Shown: piece after piece, positions 33,667-41,633 of the stretch | How positions within the stretch are numbered: the stretch's first letter is position 1 | How the letters are laid out: every line of letters begins with the position of its first letter | Source: Bradyrhizobium embrapense | GTDB taxonomy: Bacteria > Pseudomonadota > Alphaproteobacteria > Rhizobiales > Xanthobacteraceae | DNA: 64,000 nt | Direction: 5' to 3' | Assembly: GCF_001189235.2 (NCBI RefSeq) | Contig: NZ_LFIP02000009.1 | Location: 124,001-188,000, forward strand | The notes under the pieces: model-generated | Databases searched by the model: none | What the model was told of the DNA's origin: nothing | Seen by the model: only the letters and a program-made list of their open reading frames with translations | Program-made: the position numbers and the translations under genes

Positions 33667-34194
33667 ATGGTTGAGAGAAATTCTGAATCGAGTGCACAGG
33701 ATCGGGCCGGCAGGCCGTTCCCGGTGTCGTGGGATCAATTCCACCGGGATTGCCGGGCGCTGACCTGGCGGCTCAACGAGGTCGGCCCGTTCCATGCGGT
33801 GATCGCGATCACCCGCGGCGGGCTGGTGCCGGCGGCGATCGTGGCGCGCGAACTCGGCTTGCGGGTGATCGATACCGTCTGCATCGCCAGCTACGACCAC
33901 GACAAGCAGGGCGACCTGAAGGTCCTCAAGGGCATCTCGGAGCAGACCGCCAAGCTCGGCGGCGGCACCGGCAAGGGGCTTCTGATCGTCGACGACCTCG
34001 TCGATACCGGCAAGACCGGCAAGCTGGTGCGCGAGATGCTGCCGGATGCACATTTCGCGACGGTCTATGCCAAGCCGAAGGGCCGGCCGCTGGTCGACAC
34101 CTACATCACCGAGGTGTCGCAGGACACTTGGATCTTTTTTCCCTGGGACACCGCGCTGTCGTTCCAGCCGCCGATCAGGGATGGGGCGGCTTAA
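33667..34194 (+). CDS. gpt: xanthine phosphoribosyltransferase
   Basis: A 175-residue purine-salvage enzyme (xanthine/guanine + PRPP to XMP/GMP). The PRPP-binding signature is GLLIVDDLVDTGKTGKLVREMLP in outline, the N-terminal part has FHAVIAITRGGLVPAAIVARELG, and WIFFPWDT near the end matches the purine-binding hood of Gpt. The length fits the family. Directly behind the CinA-like gene. Confidence 0.93.
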   Translation: MVERNSESSAQDRAGRPFPVSWDQFHRDCRALTWRLNEVGPFHAVIAITRGGLVPAAIVARELGLRVIDTVCIASYDHDKQGDLKVLKGISEQTAKLGGGTGKGLLIVDDLVDTGKTGKLVREMLPDAHFATVYAKPKGRPLVDTYITEVSQDTWIFFPWDTALSFQPPIRDGAA

Positions 34195-34201
34195 GGAGTC
34201 A

Positions 34202-34333
34202 CCTCGCCCCGCCTGCGGGGAGAGGTCGATCGCGCAGCGATCGGGTGAGGGGACTCGCCGCGCGTTCAACTTTCACCATCTTTGCGGAAGCGCCCCTCAC
34301 CCCAACCCTCTCCCCGCAAGAGCGGGGCGAGGG
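34202..34333. repeat. intergenic repeat, family C, full copy
   Basis: CCTCGCCCCGC (34202-34212) pairs with GCGGGGCGAGG (34322-34332); inner hairpins GCGGGGAGAGG/CCTCTCCCCGC and GGGTGAGGGG/CCCCTCACCCC make a long cruciform-like structure around a 35-base centre. It fills nearly the whole gap between gpt and the next gene, whose ribosome site abuts it. Confidence 0.7.
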
Positions 34334-34344
34334 GAAGGAAGACC

Positions 34345-34968
34345 ATGCCCCTGCAAAACCGCGTCACCCCGACTGGCGATATCGTCGCTACCCATCATCG
34401 CGGCACCTTCACCGGCAATCGCGGCATCATCCACGACCCCGCGACGCGGACGCTGCTGAACAGGCGCTGGTCGTCGCCGGCGTGGCTCACCTGCGTCTGC
34501 GAGTTCAGGGGACGGCGGCGTGAGGTGATGAGCCGGCAGAGCTGGACCGAGCTGTTCTTCCTCGATGAGGCAACCGCATTCGCGGCCGGGCACCGGCCCT
34601 GCTTCTACTGCCGCCGCGACGACGCCAAGCGGTTTCGTGCCGCGTGGGAGGAGGGCAACGGCGTGAGCGACCTCAGCGCCAAGGCGATGGATGCGGTGCT
34701 GCATGCCGAGCGGCTCGACCGCGGCAAGAAGCGGCTGCATCCGCTGCCGAAGCCGATCGATGAGCTGCCCGATGGCGCGATGGTGCAGGCGAACGGGGAA
34801 AGCTTTCTCGTTGCCGGTGGCAAGACCTTGCGCTGGTCGTTCGCCGGCTACGTGCCGGCCGACGCGACCGCTCCCGCCATGCTGCTGACGCCGCCGTCGA
34901 CCGTTCGTGCGTTCCAGGCCGGCTATCGGGCGGTGCTGCATCCGAGCGCGGCGGCTGTTTTGGGCTGA
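34345..34968 (+). CDS. uncharacterised conserved protein with Cys motifs
   Basis: A 207-residue protein not assigned to a family. N-terminal basic and Gly-rich region (HHRGTFTGNRGIIHDP), then WLTCVCEFRGRRREVMSRQSWTELFFLDEATAFAAGHRPCFYCRRDDAKRF in outline. Cys50/Cys52 and Cys86/Cys89 (with His83 nearby) could bind Zn, and the GHRPCFYCR turn recalls Ada-type or HNH-type zinc knuckles. The C-terminal half has LHPLPKPIDELPDGAMVQ and a beta-rich segment. No signal or membrane segment. AAGGAAG precedes the ATG. Convergent with the MetE-like gene 16 nt away. Confidence 0.75.
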   Translation: MPLQNRVTPTGDIVATHHRGTFTGNRGIIHDPATRTLLNRRWSSPAWLTCVCEFRGRRREVMSRQSWTELFFLDEATAFAAGHRPCFYCRRDDAKRFRAAWEEGNGVSDLSAKAMDAVLHAERLDRGKKRLHPLPKPIDELPDGAMVQANGESFLVAGGKTLRWSFAGYVPADATAPAMLLTPPSTVRAFQAGYRAVLHPSAAAVLG

Positions 34969-34984
34969 GCCGCCCGCGCTGCGC

Positions 34985-36007
34985 CTACGCCAGCCGCTGT
35001 CGCGCCAGTTTCGCGCCGTTACCGAGCGCGATGAGCTTGGCTTCGGCGATATCGCGCCGCATCGGGGCCATGCCGCAATTGGTGGTCGCGATGATGTTGC
35101 GCTTCGGCACGTATTTCGCCACGGCCTCGATCACCTTGACGACGTCCTCCGCAGTCTCGACCTCGTCGCTGGCGACGTCGATCACGCCGGCCTGCACGAT
35201 CTTGCCGGGCAGCGCGGCGAGCAGCTCGATCGGCACCTTCGAATTGCGGCACTCGATCGCGACCTGCTGGATCGTGCTCTTGTCGATCACCGGGAAGGTC
35301 GCTTCATATTGCCGCCATTCGCCGCCGAGCGTCTGCTTCCAGTCGGTGTTGGCCTTGATGCCGTAGCCGTAGCAGATATGCACAGCAGTCGCGCAGGAGA
35401 GGCCTTCGGCGGCGCGCTCCAGCGCCTTGATGCCCCAGTCGCGCACCTCATCCATGTAGACATTGAACGCAGGCTCGTCGAACTGGATCATGTCGACGCC
35501 GTCGGCCTGCAGCGCCTTGGCTTCCTGGTTCAACAGCTCGGCGAAGGCAAACGCCATCTTGACGCGGTCGCCGTAATATTGGTCGGCGATGGTGTCGATG
35601 ATGGTCATCGGACCGGGCAGGGTGAATTTCAGTTTGTTTTTGGTGTGGGCGCGCGCCGCGCGCGCCTCGCTTTCATGGACGCGGCCCTTGAGCTGCAGCG
35701 GCGCGACCACCTGCGGCACCATGGCTTTGTAGCGGTCCTTGCGGATTCCCATCTCAACCTTGTGGGCGAAGTCGATGCCCTCGATCCGCTCCAGAAAACC
35801 GTGCACGAAGTGCTGGCGCGCCTGCTCGCCCTCGGTGACGATGTCGACGCCGGCATCTTCCTGCAGCTTGACCGCTAGCACCGTGGCGTCGCGCTTGGCG
35901 CGGGCGAGCTCGGCGCCTTGCGATTTCCAGGGCGCCCACAGCATGTTCGGCTCCGCGAGCCATTCCGGCTTCGGCAGGGAGCCTGCGATCGTGGTTGGAA
36001 ACAGCAT
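34985..36007 (-). CDS. MetE C-terminal-domain-like methyltransferase
   Basis: A 340-residue TIM-barrel protein equal to the C-terminal catalytic half of cobalamin-independent methionine synthase, without the N-terminal half. Zinc ligands His210 and Cys212 (AVHICYGYG) and Cys311 (TTNCGMAP) are in place, with DEPA at 177-180. Such core-MetE proteins may use a simpler methyl donor than polyglutamyl-folate. The start at MLFPTTIAGS is supported by GGGAGG 6 nt upstream. The true methyl donor and acceptor are unknown. Confidence 0.9.
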   Translation of the reverse strand: MLFPTTIAGSLPKPEWLAEPNMLWAPWKSQGAELARAKRDATVLAVKLQEDAGVDIVTEGEQARQHFVHGFLERIEGIDFAHKVEMGIRKDRYKAMVPQVVAPLQLKGRVHESEARAARAHTKNKLKFTLPGPMTIIDTIADQYYGDRVKMAFAFAELLNQEAKALQADGVDMIQFDEPAFNVYMDEVRDWGIKALERAAEGLSCATAVHICYGYGIKANTDWKQTLGGEWRQYEATFPVIDKSTIQQVAIECRNSKVPIELLAALPGKIVQAGVIDVASDEVETAEDVVKVIEAVAKYVPKRNIIATTNCGMAPMRRDIAEAKLIALGNGAKLARQRLA

Positions 36008-36106
36008 GGGTGCCTCCCGATGGGTTCTGATTGAGCGCCTGTGTGCCATGTCCTAGAGTGGAGGTACAGAACAACAAAAGTCTTTGTGATGGGGAAGTGG
36101 ACGCCG

Positions 36107-36811
36107 ATGATCGACCTGCACTACGCGCCGACGCCGAACGGCTGGAAGATCTCGATCATGCTGGAGGAGCTGGGGCTGCCCTATCAGGTGATCCCGGTGA
36201 ACATCCGGGCCGGCGAGCAGTTCCGCCCGGAATTCCTGGCGATCAGCCCGAACAACCGCATCCCCGCGATCGTCGACCATGCGCCCGCCGACGGCGGCGG
36301 GCCGTTCTCGGTGTTCGAGACCGGCGCGATTCTGATCTATCTCGCCGACAAGACCGGCCGCTTCCTGTCCAGGGAGCTGCGGGCGCGGTCGAACGTCATT
36401 CAATGGGTGATGTGGCAGATGGGCGGCCTTGGGCCGATGCTCGGCCAGCACGGCCATTTCGCGCTCTATGCGGCCGAGAAGATTCCCTACGCGATCGAGC
36501 GCTACCGAGACGAGACGGCGCGGCTCTATGGCGTGCTCGACCGCCAGCTCGGCAGGACCGGCGCTCATATCGCTGGCGATGACTATTCAATCGCCGACAT
36601 CGCCTGCTTCCCCTGGACCATGACCCACAAGGCGCAGGGCTTCACCCTCGACGACTACCCGAACATCAAGCGCTGGTACGCGACCGTGCGTGCCCGCCCG
36701 CAGGTGCAGGCGGGGCTTGCGATCGGAAAATTCGTCAAGGAGCCGTTCGACGAGGAGTCACGCAAGAACATGTTCGGCCAGCGTGCGAAGGAGCTGGTCG
36801 AGAAGAAATGA
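36107..36811 (+). CDS. glutathione S-transferase (GstB/nu-class-like)
   Basis: A 234-residue GST close to the E. coli GstB/YfcG type: IDLHYAPTPNGWKISIMLEELGLPYQVIPVNIRAGEQF in outline, then SPNNRIPAIVDH and FSVFETGAILIYLADK (glutathione-binding ES-like turn), and a helical C-domain (YSIADIACFPWT). The Asn after Pro in TPNGWK is the usual catalytic contact in this class, which often shows disulfide-bond reductase activity. ATG 36107 matches the family start and has GGGGAAG upstream; ATG 36089 would add six residues. Confidence 0.9.
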   Translation: MIDLHYAPTPNGWKISIMLEELGLPYQVIPVNIRAGEQFRPEFLAISPNNRIPAIVDHAPADGGGPFSVFETGAILIYLADKTGRFLSRELRARSNVIQWVMWQMGGLGPMLGQHGHFALYAAEKIPYAIERYRDETARLYGVLDRQLGRTGAHIAGDDYSIADIACFPWTMTHKAQGFTLDDYPNIKRWYATVRARPQVQAGLAIGKFVKEPFDEESRKNMFGQRAKELVEKK

Positions 36812-36815
36812 CCGT

Positions 36816-36845
36816 CGTCATTCCGGGGCGCGCCCCGGAATGACG
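36816..36845. repeat. palindromic repeat, family A, minimal 30-bp form
   Basis: The 15-base half CGTCATTCCGGGGCG is followed directly by its exact reverse complement, giving a perfect loop-free 30-bp palindrome. It is the two outer ends of the family A element joined with nothing between. It lies 4 nt after the GST stop codon. Confidence 0.8.
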
Positions 36846-36877
36846 AAAGAGAGAGAACTACAACAAAAGGAAACGCC

Positions 36878-37489
36878 ATGATCGAATTCTTCTTCGACTG
36901 CTCCAGCCCGTGGACCTATCTCGCCTGGCACAACATCCAGCCGCTGGCGAAAGAGTTCGACGCGCCGATCAGCTGGCGGCCGATCCTGGTCGGCGGCATC
37001 TTCAACACCGTCAATCCGTCGGTCTACGCGCAGCGCGAGACGCCGGTGCCGCTGAAGGCGCGTTACATGAAGAAGGATCTGGCCGACTGGGCGCGCTCGG
37101 CCGGGCTGGCGATCAAGATGCCGCCGACCGTGTTCCCGGTGAACAGCGTCAAGGCGATGCGCGGCTGCATCCTTCTCGGCAACGAGAAGATGGTGCCGTT
37201 CGCGCGCGCGGTGTTCGAGGCCTATTGGGGTGACGACAAGGACATCTCGCAGGACGCGGTGCTGGCCGAAATCTGCAGCAAGCTCGGGATCGATCCGGCG
37301 CAGTTCTTCGCCGGCATCGGCGACCAGGCGATCAAGGACCAGCTCAAGGCCAACACCGATGAGGTGATGGCGCGCGGCGGCTTTGGCTCGCCAACGATCT
37401 ATCTCGACAAGACCGACATGTATTTCGGCAACGACCGCCTGCCGCTGATCCGCGAGGCACTGGCACGCCTCAAGGCGCGAGCCGCCTGA
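36878..37489 (+). CDS. 2-hydroxychromene-2-carboxylate isomerase/kappa-GST-like protein
   Basis: A 203-residue DsbA-fold protein: IEFFFDCSSPWTYLAWHNIQ with the catalytic Ser of HCCA isomerases/kappa GSTs in place of the DsbA Cys pair, MPPTVFPVNSVKAMRGCILL, and GGFGSPTIYLDKTDMYFGNDRL near the end. Uses glutathione as cofactor. HCCA isomerase acts in naphthalene breakdown, but no such genes are near, so the substrate is open. ATG follows AAAGGAAA; the stop overlaps the next start by one base (TGATG). Confidence 0.9.
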   Translation: MIEFFFDCSSPWTYLAWHNIQPLAKEFDAPISWRPILVGGIFNTVNPSVYAQRETPVPLKARYMKKDLADWARSAGLAIKMPPTVFPVNSVKAMRGCILLGNEKMVPFARAVFEAYWGDDKDISQDAVLAEICSKLGIDPAQFFAGIGDQAIKDQLKANTDEVMARGGFGSPTIYLDKTDMYFGNDRLPLIREALARLKARAA

Positions 37490-38463
37490 TGCCGAAAGCC
37501 GTTGTTTGCCGAGAGCTCGGCCCGCCCGAGCGTCTTCAGCTCGAAAATTTTGCCTCGATGTCCTTGCAGCCGGGACAGGTGCGCGTCGCCATCCGCGCCG
37601 CCGGGATCAATTTCCCAGACATCCTGATGGCCGCCGGCGAATACCAGCTCAAGCCGCCGCTGCCGTTCACGCCGGGCTCGGAAGCTGCCGGCGATGTCGT
37701 CGAGGTCAATGACGCAACCGGGGTTGCCGTCGGCGACAAGGTGATCGTCAAGATGCGCTTCGGCGCCTATTGCGACGAGACCGTTGCGACACCGTCGCAG
37801 CTCGTGCCGGTGCCGTCGACCTTCGACTATGCGGAAGGCGCGACCTTCCTTGCCGCACACGGCACTGCGTATCACGCGCTGATCGACCGCGGACAGATCG
37901 AGCCGGGCGAGGTCCTGCTGGTGCATGGCGCCGGCGGCGGCGTCGGGCTTGCCGCGGTCGAGATCGGCAAGCTGCTCGGCGCCACCGTGATCGCGGCGGC
38001 CTCATCCGAGGAGAAGCTGGCGATCGCCAAGCAACGCGGCGCGGATCATCTCGTGCTCTACGCGCGCGAGCCGTTCCGCGATGCTGTGAAGCGCCTCACC
38101 GACGGCCGCGGCGCCGATGTCGTGTTCGATCCGGTCGGCGGCGAAGTGTTCGAGAACTCGATGCGCTGCATCAACTGGGGCGCGCGCATTCTCGTCGTCG
38201 GCTTCACCGGCGGCATCGGCCTTGCCCGCACCAATCTGTTGATGATCAAAGGCGCGAGTGTGCTCGGGGTTCGCGCCGGCGAGGCGGTGCGGAAGGATCC
38301 TGCGCTCGGCGAAGTCAGGTTCAAGGCGTTGAGCGAATGGGCCGAGGCGGGCCGGGTGCGGCCAAATATCTCACACCGGCTGCCGCTGGAGGATTACGCG
38401 AAGGCGATGCGGCTCCTGATCGAGCGCAAGGCGATCGGACGCGTGGCGCTGATGATGCAGTAG
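37489..38463 (+). CDS. NADPH:quinone oxidoreductase-like MDR protein
   Basis: A 324-residue zinc-free medium-chain dehydrogenase: AAGINFPDILMAAGEYQ, PFTPGSEAAGDVVEV, then the NADPH motif VLLVHGAGGGVGLAAVEIGKLLGATVIAAASSEEK in outline and VVFDPVGG. It lacks the structural and catalytic Zn ligands, as expected for quinone or enone reductases. Translationally coupled to the HCCA-isomerase-like gene by a TGATG overlap, so the two probably act in one pathway with glutathione-linked chemistry. Confidence 0.92.
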   Translation: MPKAVVCRELGPPERLQLENFASMSLQPGQVRVAIRAAGINFPDILMAAGEYQLKPPLPFTPGSEAAGDVVEVNDATGVAVGDKVIVKMRFGAYCDETVATPSQLVPVPSTFDYAEGATFLAAHGTAYHALIDRGQIEPGEVLLVHGAGGGVGLAAVEIGKLLGATVIAAASSEEKLAIAKQRGADHLVLYAREPFRDAVKRLTDGRGADVVFDPVGGEVFENSMRCINWGARILVVGFTGGIGLARTNLLMIKGASVLGVRAGEAVRKDPALGEVRFKALSEWAEAGRVRPNISHRLPLEDYAKAMRLLIERKAIGRVALMMQ

Positions 38464-38465
38464 TT

Positions 38466-38526
38466 CGTCATTGCGAGCGAAGCGAAGCAATGGATTGCTT
38501 TCGTCGCTTTGCTCCTCGCTATGACG
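38466..38526. repeat. intergenic palindromic repeat, family B, second copy
   Basis: CGTCATTGCGAGCGAAGC... ends with CGCTATGACG, with AAGCAATGGATTGCTT as an inner palindrome. Related to the copy at 29027. It lies between convergent genes and ends two bases before the stop codon of the lipase-like gene. Confidence 0.6.
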
Positions 38527-38527
38527 G

Positions 38528-39202
38528 CTATGCTTTAGTGAATTCCCCATCTCGCAGGAATGCGATGGTCTGCGCGATCGCATCCTTGTTGCGCACCAGC
38601 CAGGGATGTGATGTGCGGATCACGATGTGATCGGCCATGCCGTCGAGCCGGGTGTTGGCTACCGACACCCGGCCGTCATGCGGCCGCGGCATGCCCATGG
38701 ATGTGATCGGATAGACTGAGCGGTTGCCGGCGATGATGCCGGCCTCATAATCGATCGCCGGCAGCAATGCGCTGGTCGCGGCATCGCGGCGGGTGACGAG
38801 CTGCTGTCCGGCCGGGCCGAAGAAGGCGCGATAGGCCGCGAGGTGTTTCAGGCGGTCGGCGATCTCGCTGCCGCCATTCGGCGTGCCCAGCATCACGACG
38901 CGGCCGAGCCGCGTGGGCCGATATCTCGCCAGGTAGACGCGCGCCAGCAGGCCGCCCATCGAATGGCAGACGAAATGCACGGAGCCGTCGCAGCTCTGGG
39001 CGAAGTGATCGAGCGAGGGGTGGATATCTTCGGCCAGCGCTTCGAGCCCTTTGCGCCGGCTGTCATAGTCGAGATTGAGGGTGGCAAAACCGGCATCCTT
39101 GAGCGCCAGCTCCATCCTGCGAAACGAGCGCGCCGTCCTGCTGATGCCGTGCAGCAGGACGACGCCGTCCGGGGTGGACGCCGCGGGACGCCGTTCGCTC
39201 AC
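38528..39202 (-). CDS. alpha/beta hydrolase, lipase/PGAP1-like
   Basis: A 224-residue hydrolase: GVVLLHGISRTARSFRRME (oxyanion loop HGI), nucleophile elbow VHFVCHSMGGLLAR (Ser in CHSMGG), and LGTPNGGSEIAD after it, as in LipA-type or PGAP1-like lipases. The catalytic His is probably in RTSHPWLV. It is cytoplasmic, with no signal peptide. The ATG overlaps the stop of the enoyl-CoA hydratase by 4 nt (ATGA), showing coupling. Confidence 0.88.
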   Translation of the reverse strand: MSERRPAASTPDGVVLLHGISRTARSFRRMELALKDAGFATLNLDYDSRRKGLEALAEDIHPSLDHFAQSCDGSVHFVCHSMGGLLARVYLARYRPTRLGRVVMLGTPNGGSEIADRLKHLAAYRAFFGPAGQQLVTRRDAATSALLPAIDYEAGIIAGNRSVYPITSMGMPRPHDGRVSVANTRLDGMADHIVIRTSHPWLVRNKDAIAQTIAFLRDGEFTKA

Positions 39203-40089
39203 TTATACTCGCGCTCTTGCCACCACGGGAAATAGTCGGGCATATCCGACGAGACCTTGTTCTTGAACTGCGCCGGGCGCTTCTCCAGGAACGACACCAC
39301 GCCTTCCTTGACGTCCTCGGAGCGGCCGCGGGCATAGATGCCGCGGCTGTCGACCTTGTGCGCCTCCATCGGATCGTCGGCGCCCAGCATGCGCCACATC
39401 ATCTGGCGGATCAGTGCCACCGACACCGGTGCGGTCTTGGCCGCGAATTCCTTGGCGAGCGCGCGTGCGGTCGGCAGCAGGTCGTCGGGCGGCACCACCT
39501 TGCTGACGAGCCGGCCGGCGAGCGCTTCCTGCGCCGGGAAGACGCGGCCCGAGTAGCACCACTCCAGCGCCTGCGAGATGCCGACGATGCGCGGCAGGAA
39601 CCAGCTCGAGGCGGCCTCCGGCACGATGCCGCGCTGGGAGAATACGAAGCCGAAGCGCGCGGCTTCGGAGGCGATGCGGATATCCATTGCGAGCTGCATG
39701 GTGACGCCGATGCCGACTGCGGGACCGTTCACCGCGGCGATGACAGGCTTCAGGCACTTGAAGATGCGCAGCGTCACCTGGCCGCCGCCGTCGCGCACCT
39801 GAGGATCGCTGTAGTCGACGCTGCCGTCGGAATTGCGCTTGACCGGACCGCGCCGCGCATCGCGGTCGAAGGTGTTGGCGCCGGAGGAGAGGTCGGCGCC
39901 GGCGCAGAAGCCGCGGCCTTCACCGGTCACGATGATCGCCCTGACGTCGTCGTCCTTGTCGGCTTTGTCGAACGCATCGATCAGCTCCTGCTGCATCGTG
40001 GCGTTGAAGGCGTTGAGCTTGTCGGGCCGGTTCAGCGTGATGGTCAGGATCTGCTCGGCGACCTCGTACTTGATCGTCTCATACGCCAT
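39199..40089 (-). CDS. enoyl-CoA hydratase/isomerase family protein
   Basis: A 296-residue crotonase-fold protein: ILTITLNRPDKLNAFNATMQQELIDAF in outline, GRGFCAGADL for the oxyanion hole and CoA site, VNGPAVGIGVTMQLAMDIRIAS and FGFVFSQRGIVPEAASSWFLPRIVG in outline. The Glu expected for hydratases appears as VPEAASSW. Acts in fatty-acid or aromatic-acid degradation. It begins an operon with the lipase-like gene. Confidence 0.92.
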   Translation of the reverse strand: MAYETIKYEVAEQILTITLNRPDKLNAFNATMQQELIDAFDKADKDDDVRAIIVTGEGRGFCAGADLSSGANTFDRDARRGPVKRNSDGSVDYSDPQVRDGGGQVTLRIFKCLKPVIAAVNGPAVGIGVTMQLAMDIRIASEAARFGFVFSQRGIVPEAASSWFLPRIVGISQALEWCYSGRVFPAQEALAGRLVSKVVPPDDLLPTARALAKEFAAKTAPVSVALIRQMMWRMLGADDPMEAHKVDSRGIYARGRSEDVKEGVVSFLEKRPAQFKNKVSSDMPDYFPWWQEREYK

Positions 40090-40116
40090 GGGAATGATTT
40101 CCTTCCTTCGATCTAT

Positions 40117-40197
40117 TTGTCATTGCCGGGCTCGACCCGCAATCGATCTCTTCTTTATGAAGAAGATGGATGCGCGGGTCGAGCCCGCGCATGACAA
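40117..40197. repeat. intergenic inverted repeat, family E
   Basis: TTGTCATTGCCGGGCTCGACCCGC at the left pairs with GCGGGTCGAGCCCGCGCATGACAA at the right in outline (15 or more pairs), and TCTTCTTTATGAAGAAGA makes an inner hairpin. It lies between the amidase stop and the enoyl-CoA hydratase start on the minus strand. Confidence 0.65.
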
Positions 40198-40214
40198 TTT
40201 GGAAGGCCGAGGCG

Positions 40215-41633
40215 CTACTTCTTCGGCGGCGCAGGCCACGGCTTCTGCAGGCCGCGCAGGCCTTCGAACGCCTTGCCCATGCCGAGCACGCCGATGTCGT
40301 CGAAGCGGCGGCCGATGATCTGGACGCCGATCGGAAAGCCCTTCTTGTCGTAGCCGCCGTTGATCGACAGCGCGGGATTCTCCGACATATTCCACGGCAC
40401 GGTAAAGCAGATGTGCTCGAACGGCTTTGCCGGGTCGTTGAGCGGTGCTGCGAACTCTGCCGGGAAGTTCACCACCGGCGACACCGGCGAGATCACGTAG
40501 TCGACCTCGCAGAACAGTTTTGCGGCCGCCGCGCGGATCGCCATCGTCTGGTTGAAGCCGCGCACCACGTCGACGCCGGAGAGCTTTGCGCCGGCCTCGG
40601 CCCAGTTGAGGATATAGGGCAGCGTCTTGCCGCGATCAGCCTGCGACAATTTCGACAACTCGTCCCAGGTTCGCACACGCCAGAAATTGTCGAGCCCTTC
40701 GAGCATCTCCGGCGTCAGGATGCCGTCGATCTCGGTGATGACGGCGCCGGCGGATTCGAACGCCTTCGCTGCCTTGACGACGATTTCGCGAACCTCCTTC
40801 TCGACCTTCTGGCCGGAGCCGGCGTCGAGCATCAGCCCGATGCGCAGCTTGCGCGGCGACTTCTCCAGCGCCTTCCAGTTCACCTCGAGCGCCGGCAGGC
40901 TCATGCCGTCGCGGCGATCGGGGCGCGACAACACGCTCATCATCAGCGCGGCGTCGTCGACCGTGCGGGTCATCGGCCCTGCGACGCGGCCGACATAGGG
41001 CGGGTCGATCGGCACGCGGCCGAGGCTTGGCTTCAATGCGACGAGGCCGCACCAGGAGGCCGGCAGCCGCACAGAGCCGCCGATGTCGGTGCCGAGATGC
41101 AGCGGACCATAGCCGGCTGCACCCGCAGCGCCCGCGCCGGCGCTCGAGCCGCCCGGGTTCTTGCTGACATCCCAGGGATTGCGGGTGAGGGGATGGAACG
41201 ACGACAACCCCGACGACAGCATGCCGTAATCCGGCATCGTAGTCTTGGCGAAGATCACGCAGCCGGCTTCGCGCAGCCGCGCCGCCGGCGGCGCATCCTT
41301 CTCGGCCGGCACGAGCTTGACGCTGGCAGAGCCCAGCGGCACCGGCTGGCCTTTGGTGGCGACGTTGTCCTTGATGGTGACGGGCACGCCGTCGAGCGTG
41401 CCGGCCGGCTCACTCTGCTGCCAGCGCTCGGTCGCGGCCTTGGCGACCTTCCGCGCGCCGTCGGGGTCGTACAGGTACAGCGCCTTGATGTGCGGCTCCC
41501 AGGTCGCGACCTGGGAGATGATTTCCTCGAGCACCTCGGAGGGCGAGAACTGTTTCGCACGATAGCCGGCGAGCAGGTCGACGGCCGAAAGATCGTGCAG
41601 CGACGTGATGGCGTCCCCTTTCGGCTTATGCAT
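40215..41633 (-). CDS. amidase (amidase signature family)
   Basis: A 472-residue Ser-Ser-Lys amidase: Lys in VPVTIKDNVATKG, cis-Ser in NPGGSSAGAGAAGAAGYGPLHLG in outline, and the nucleophile Ser in GTDIGGSVRLPASWCG. Hydrolyses an amide bond of small substrates. The start MHKPKGDAITS is used; it overlaps the upstream M20 gene end by 8 nt. Last gene of an M81, M20, amidase run that lies behind ABC peptide-importer genes, so its substrate may be a transported amide or N-acyl compound. Confidence 0.92.
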   Translation of the reverse strand: MHKPKGDAITSLHDLSAVDLLAGYRAKQFSPSEVLEEIISQVATWEPHIKALYLYDPDGARKVAKAATERWQQSEPAGTLDGVPVTIKDNVATKGQPVPLGSASVKLVPAEKDAPPAARLREAGCVIFAKTTMPDYGMLSSGLSSFHPLTRNPWDVSKNPGGSSAGAGAAGAAGYGPLHLGTDIGGSVRLPASWCGLVALKPSLGRVPIDPPYVGRVAGPMTRTVDDAALMMSVLSRPDRRDGMSLPALEVNWKALEKSPRKLRIGLMLDAGSGQKVEKEVREIVVKAAKAFESAGAVITEIDGILTPEMLEGLDNFWRVRTWDELSKLSQADRGKTLPYILNWAEAGAKLSGVDVVRGFNQTMAIRAAAAKLFCEVDYVISPVSPVVNFPAEFAAPLNDPAKPFEHICFTVPWNMSENPALSINGGYDKKGFPIGVQIIGRRFDDIGVLGMGKAFEGLRGLQKPWPAPPKK

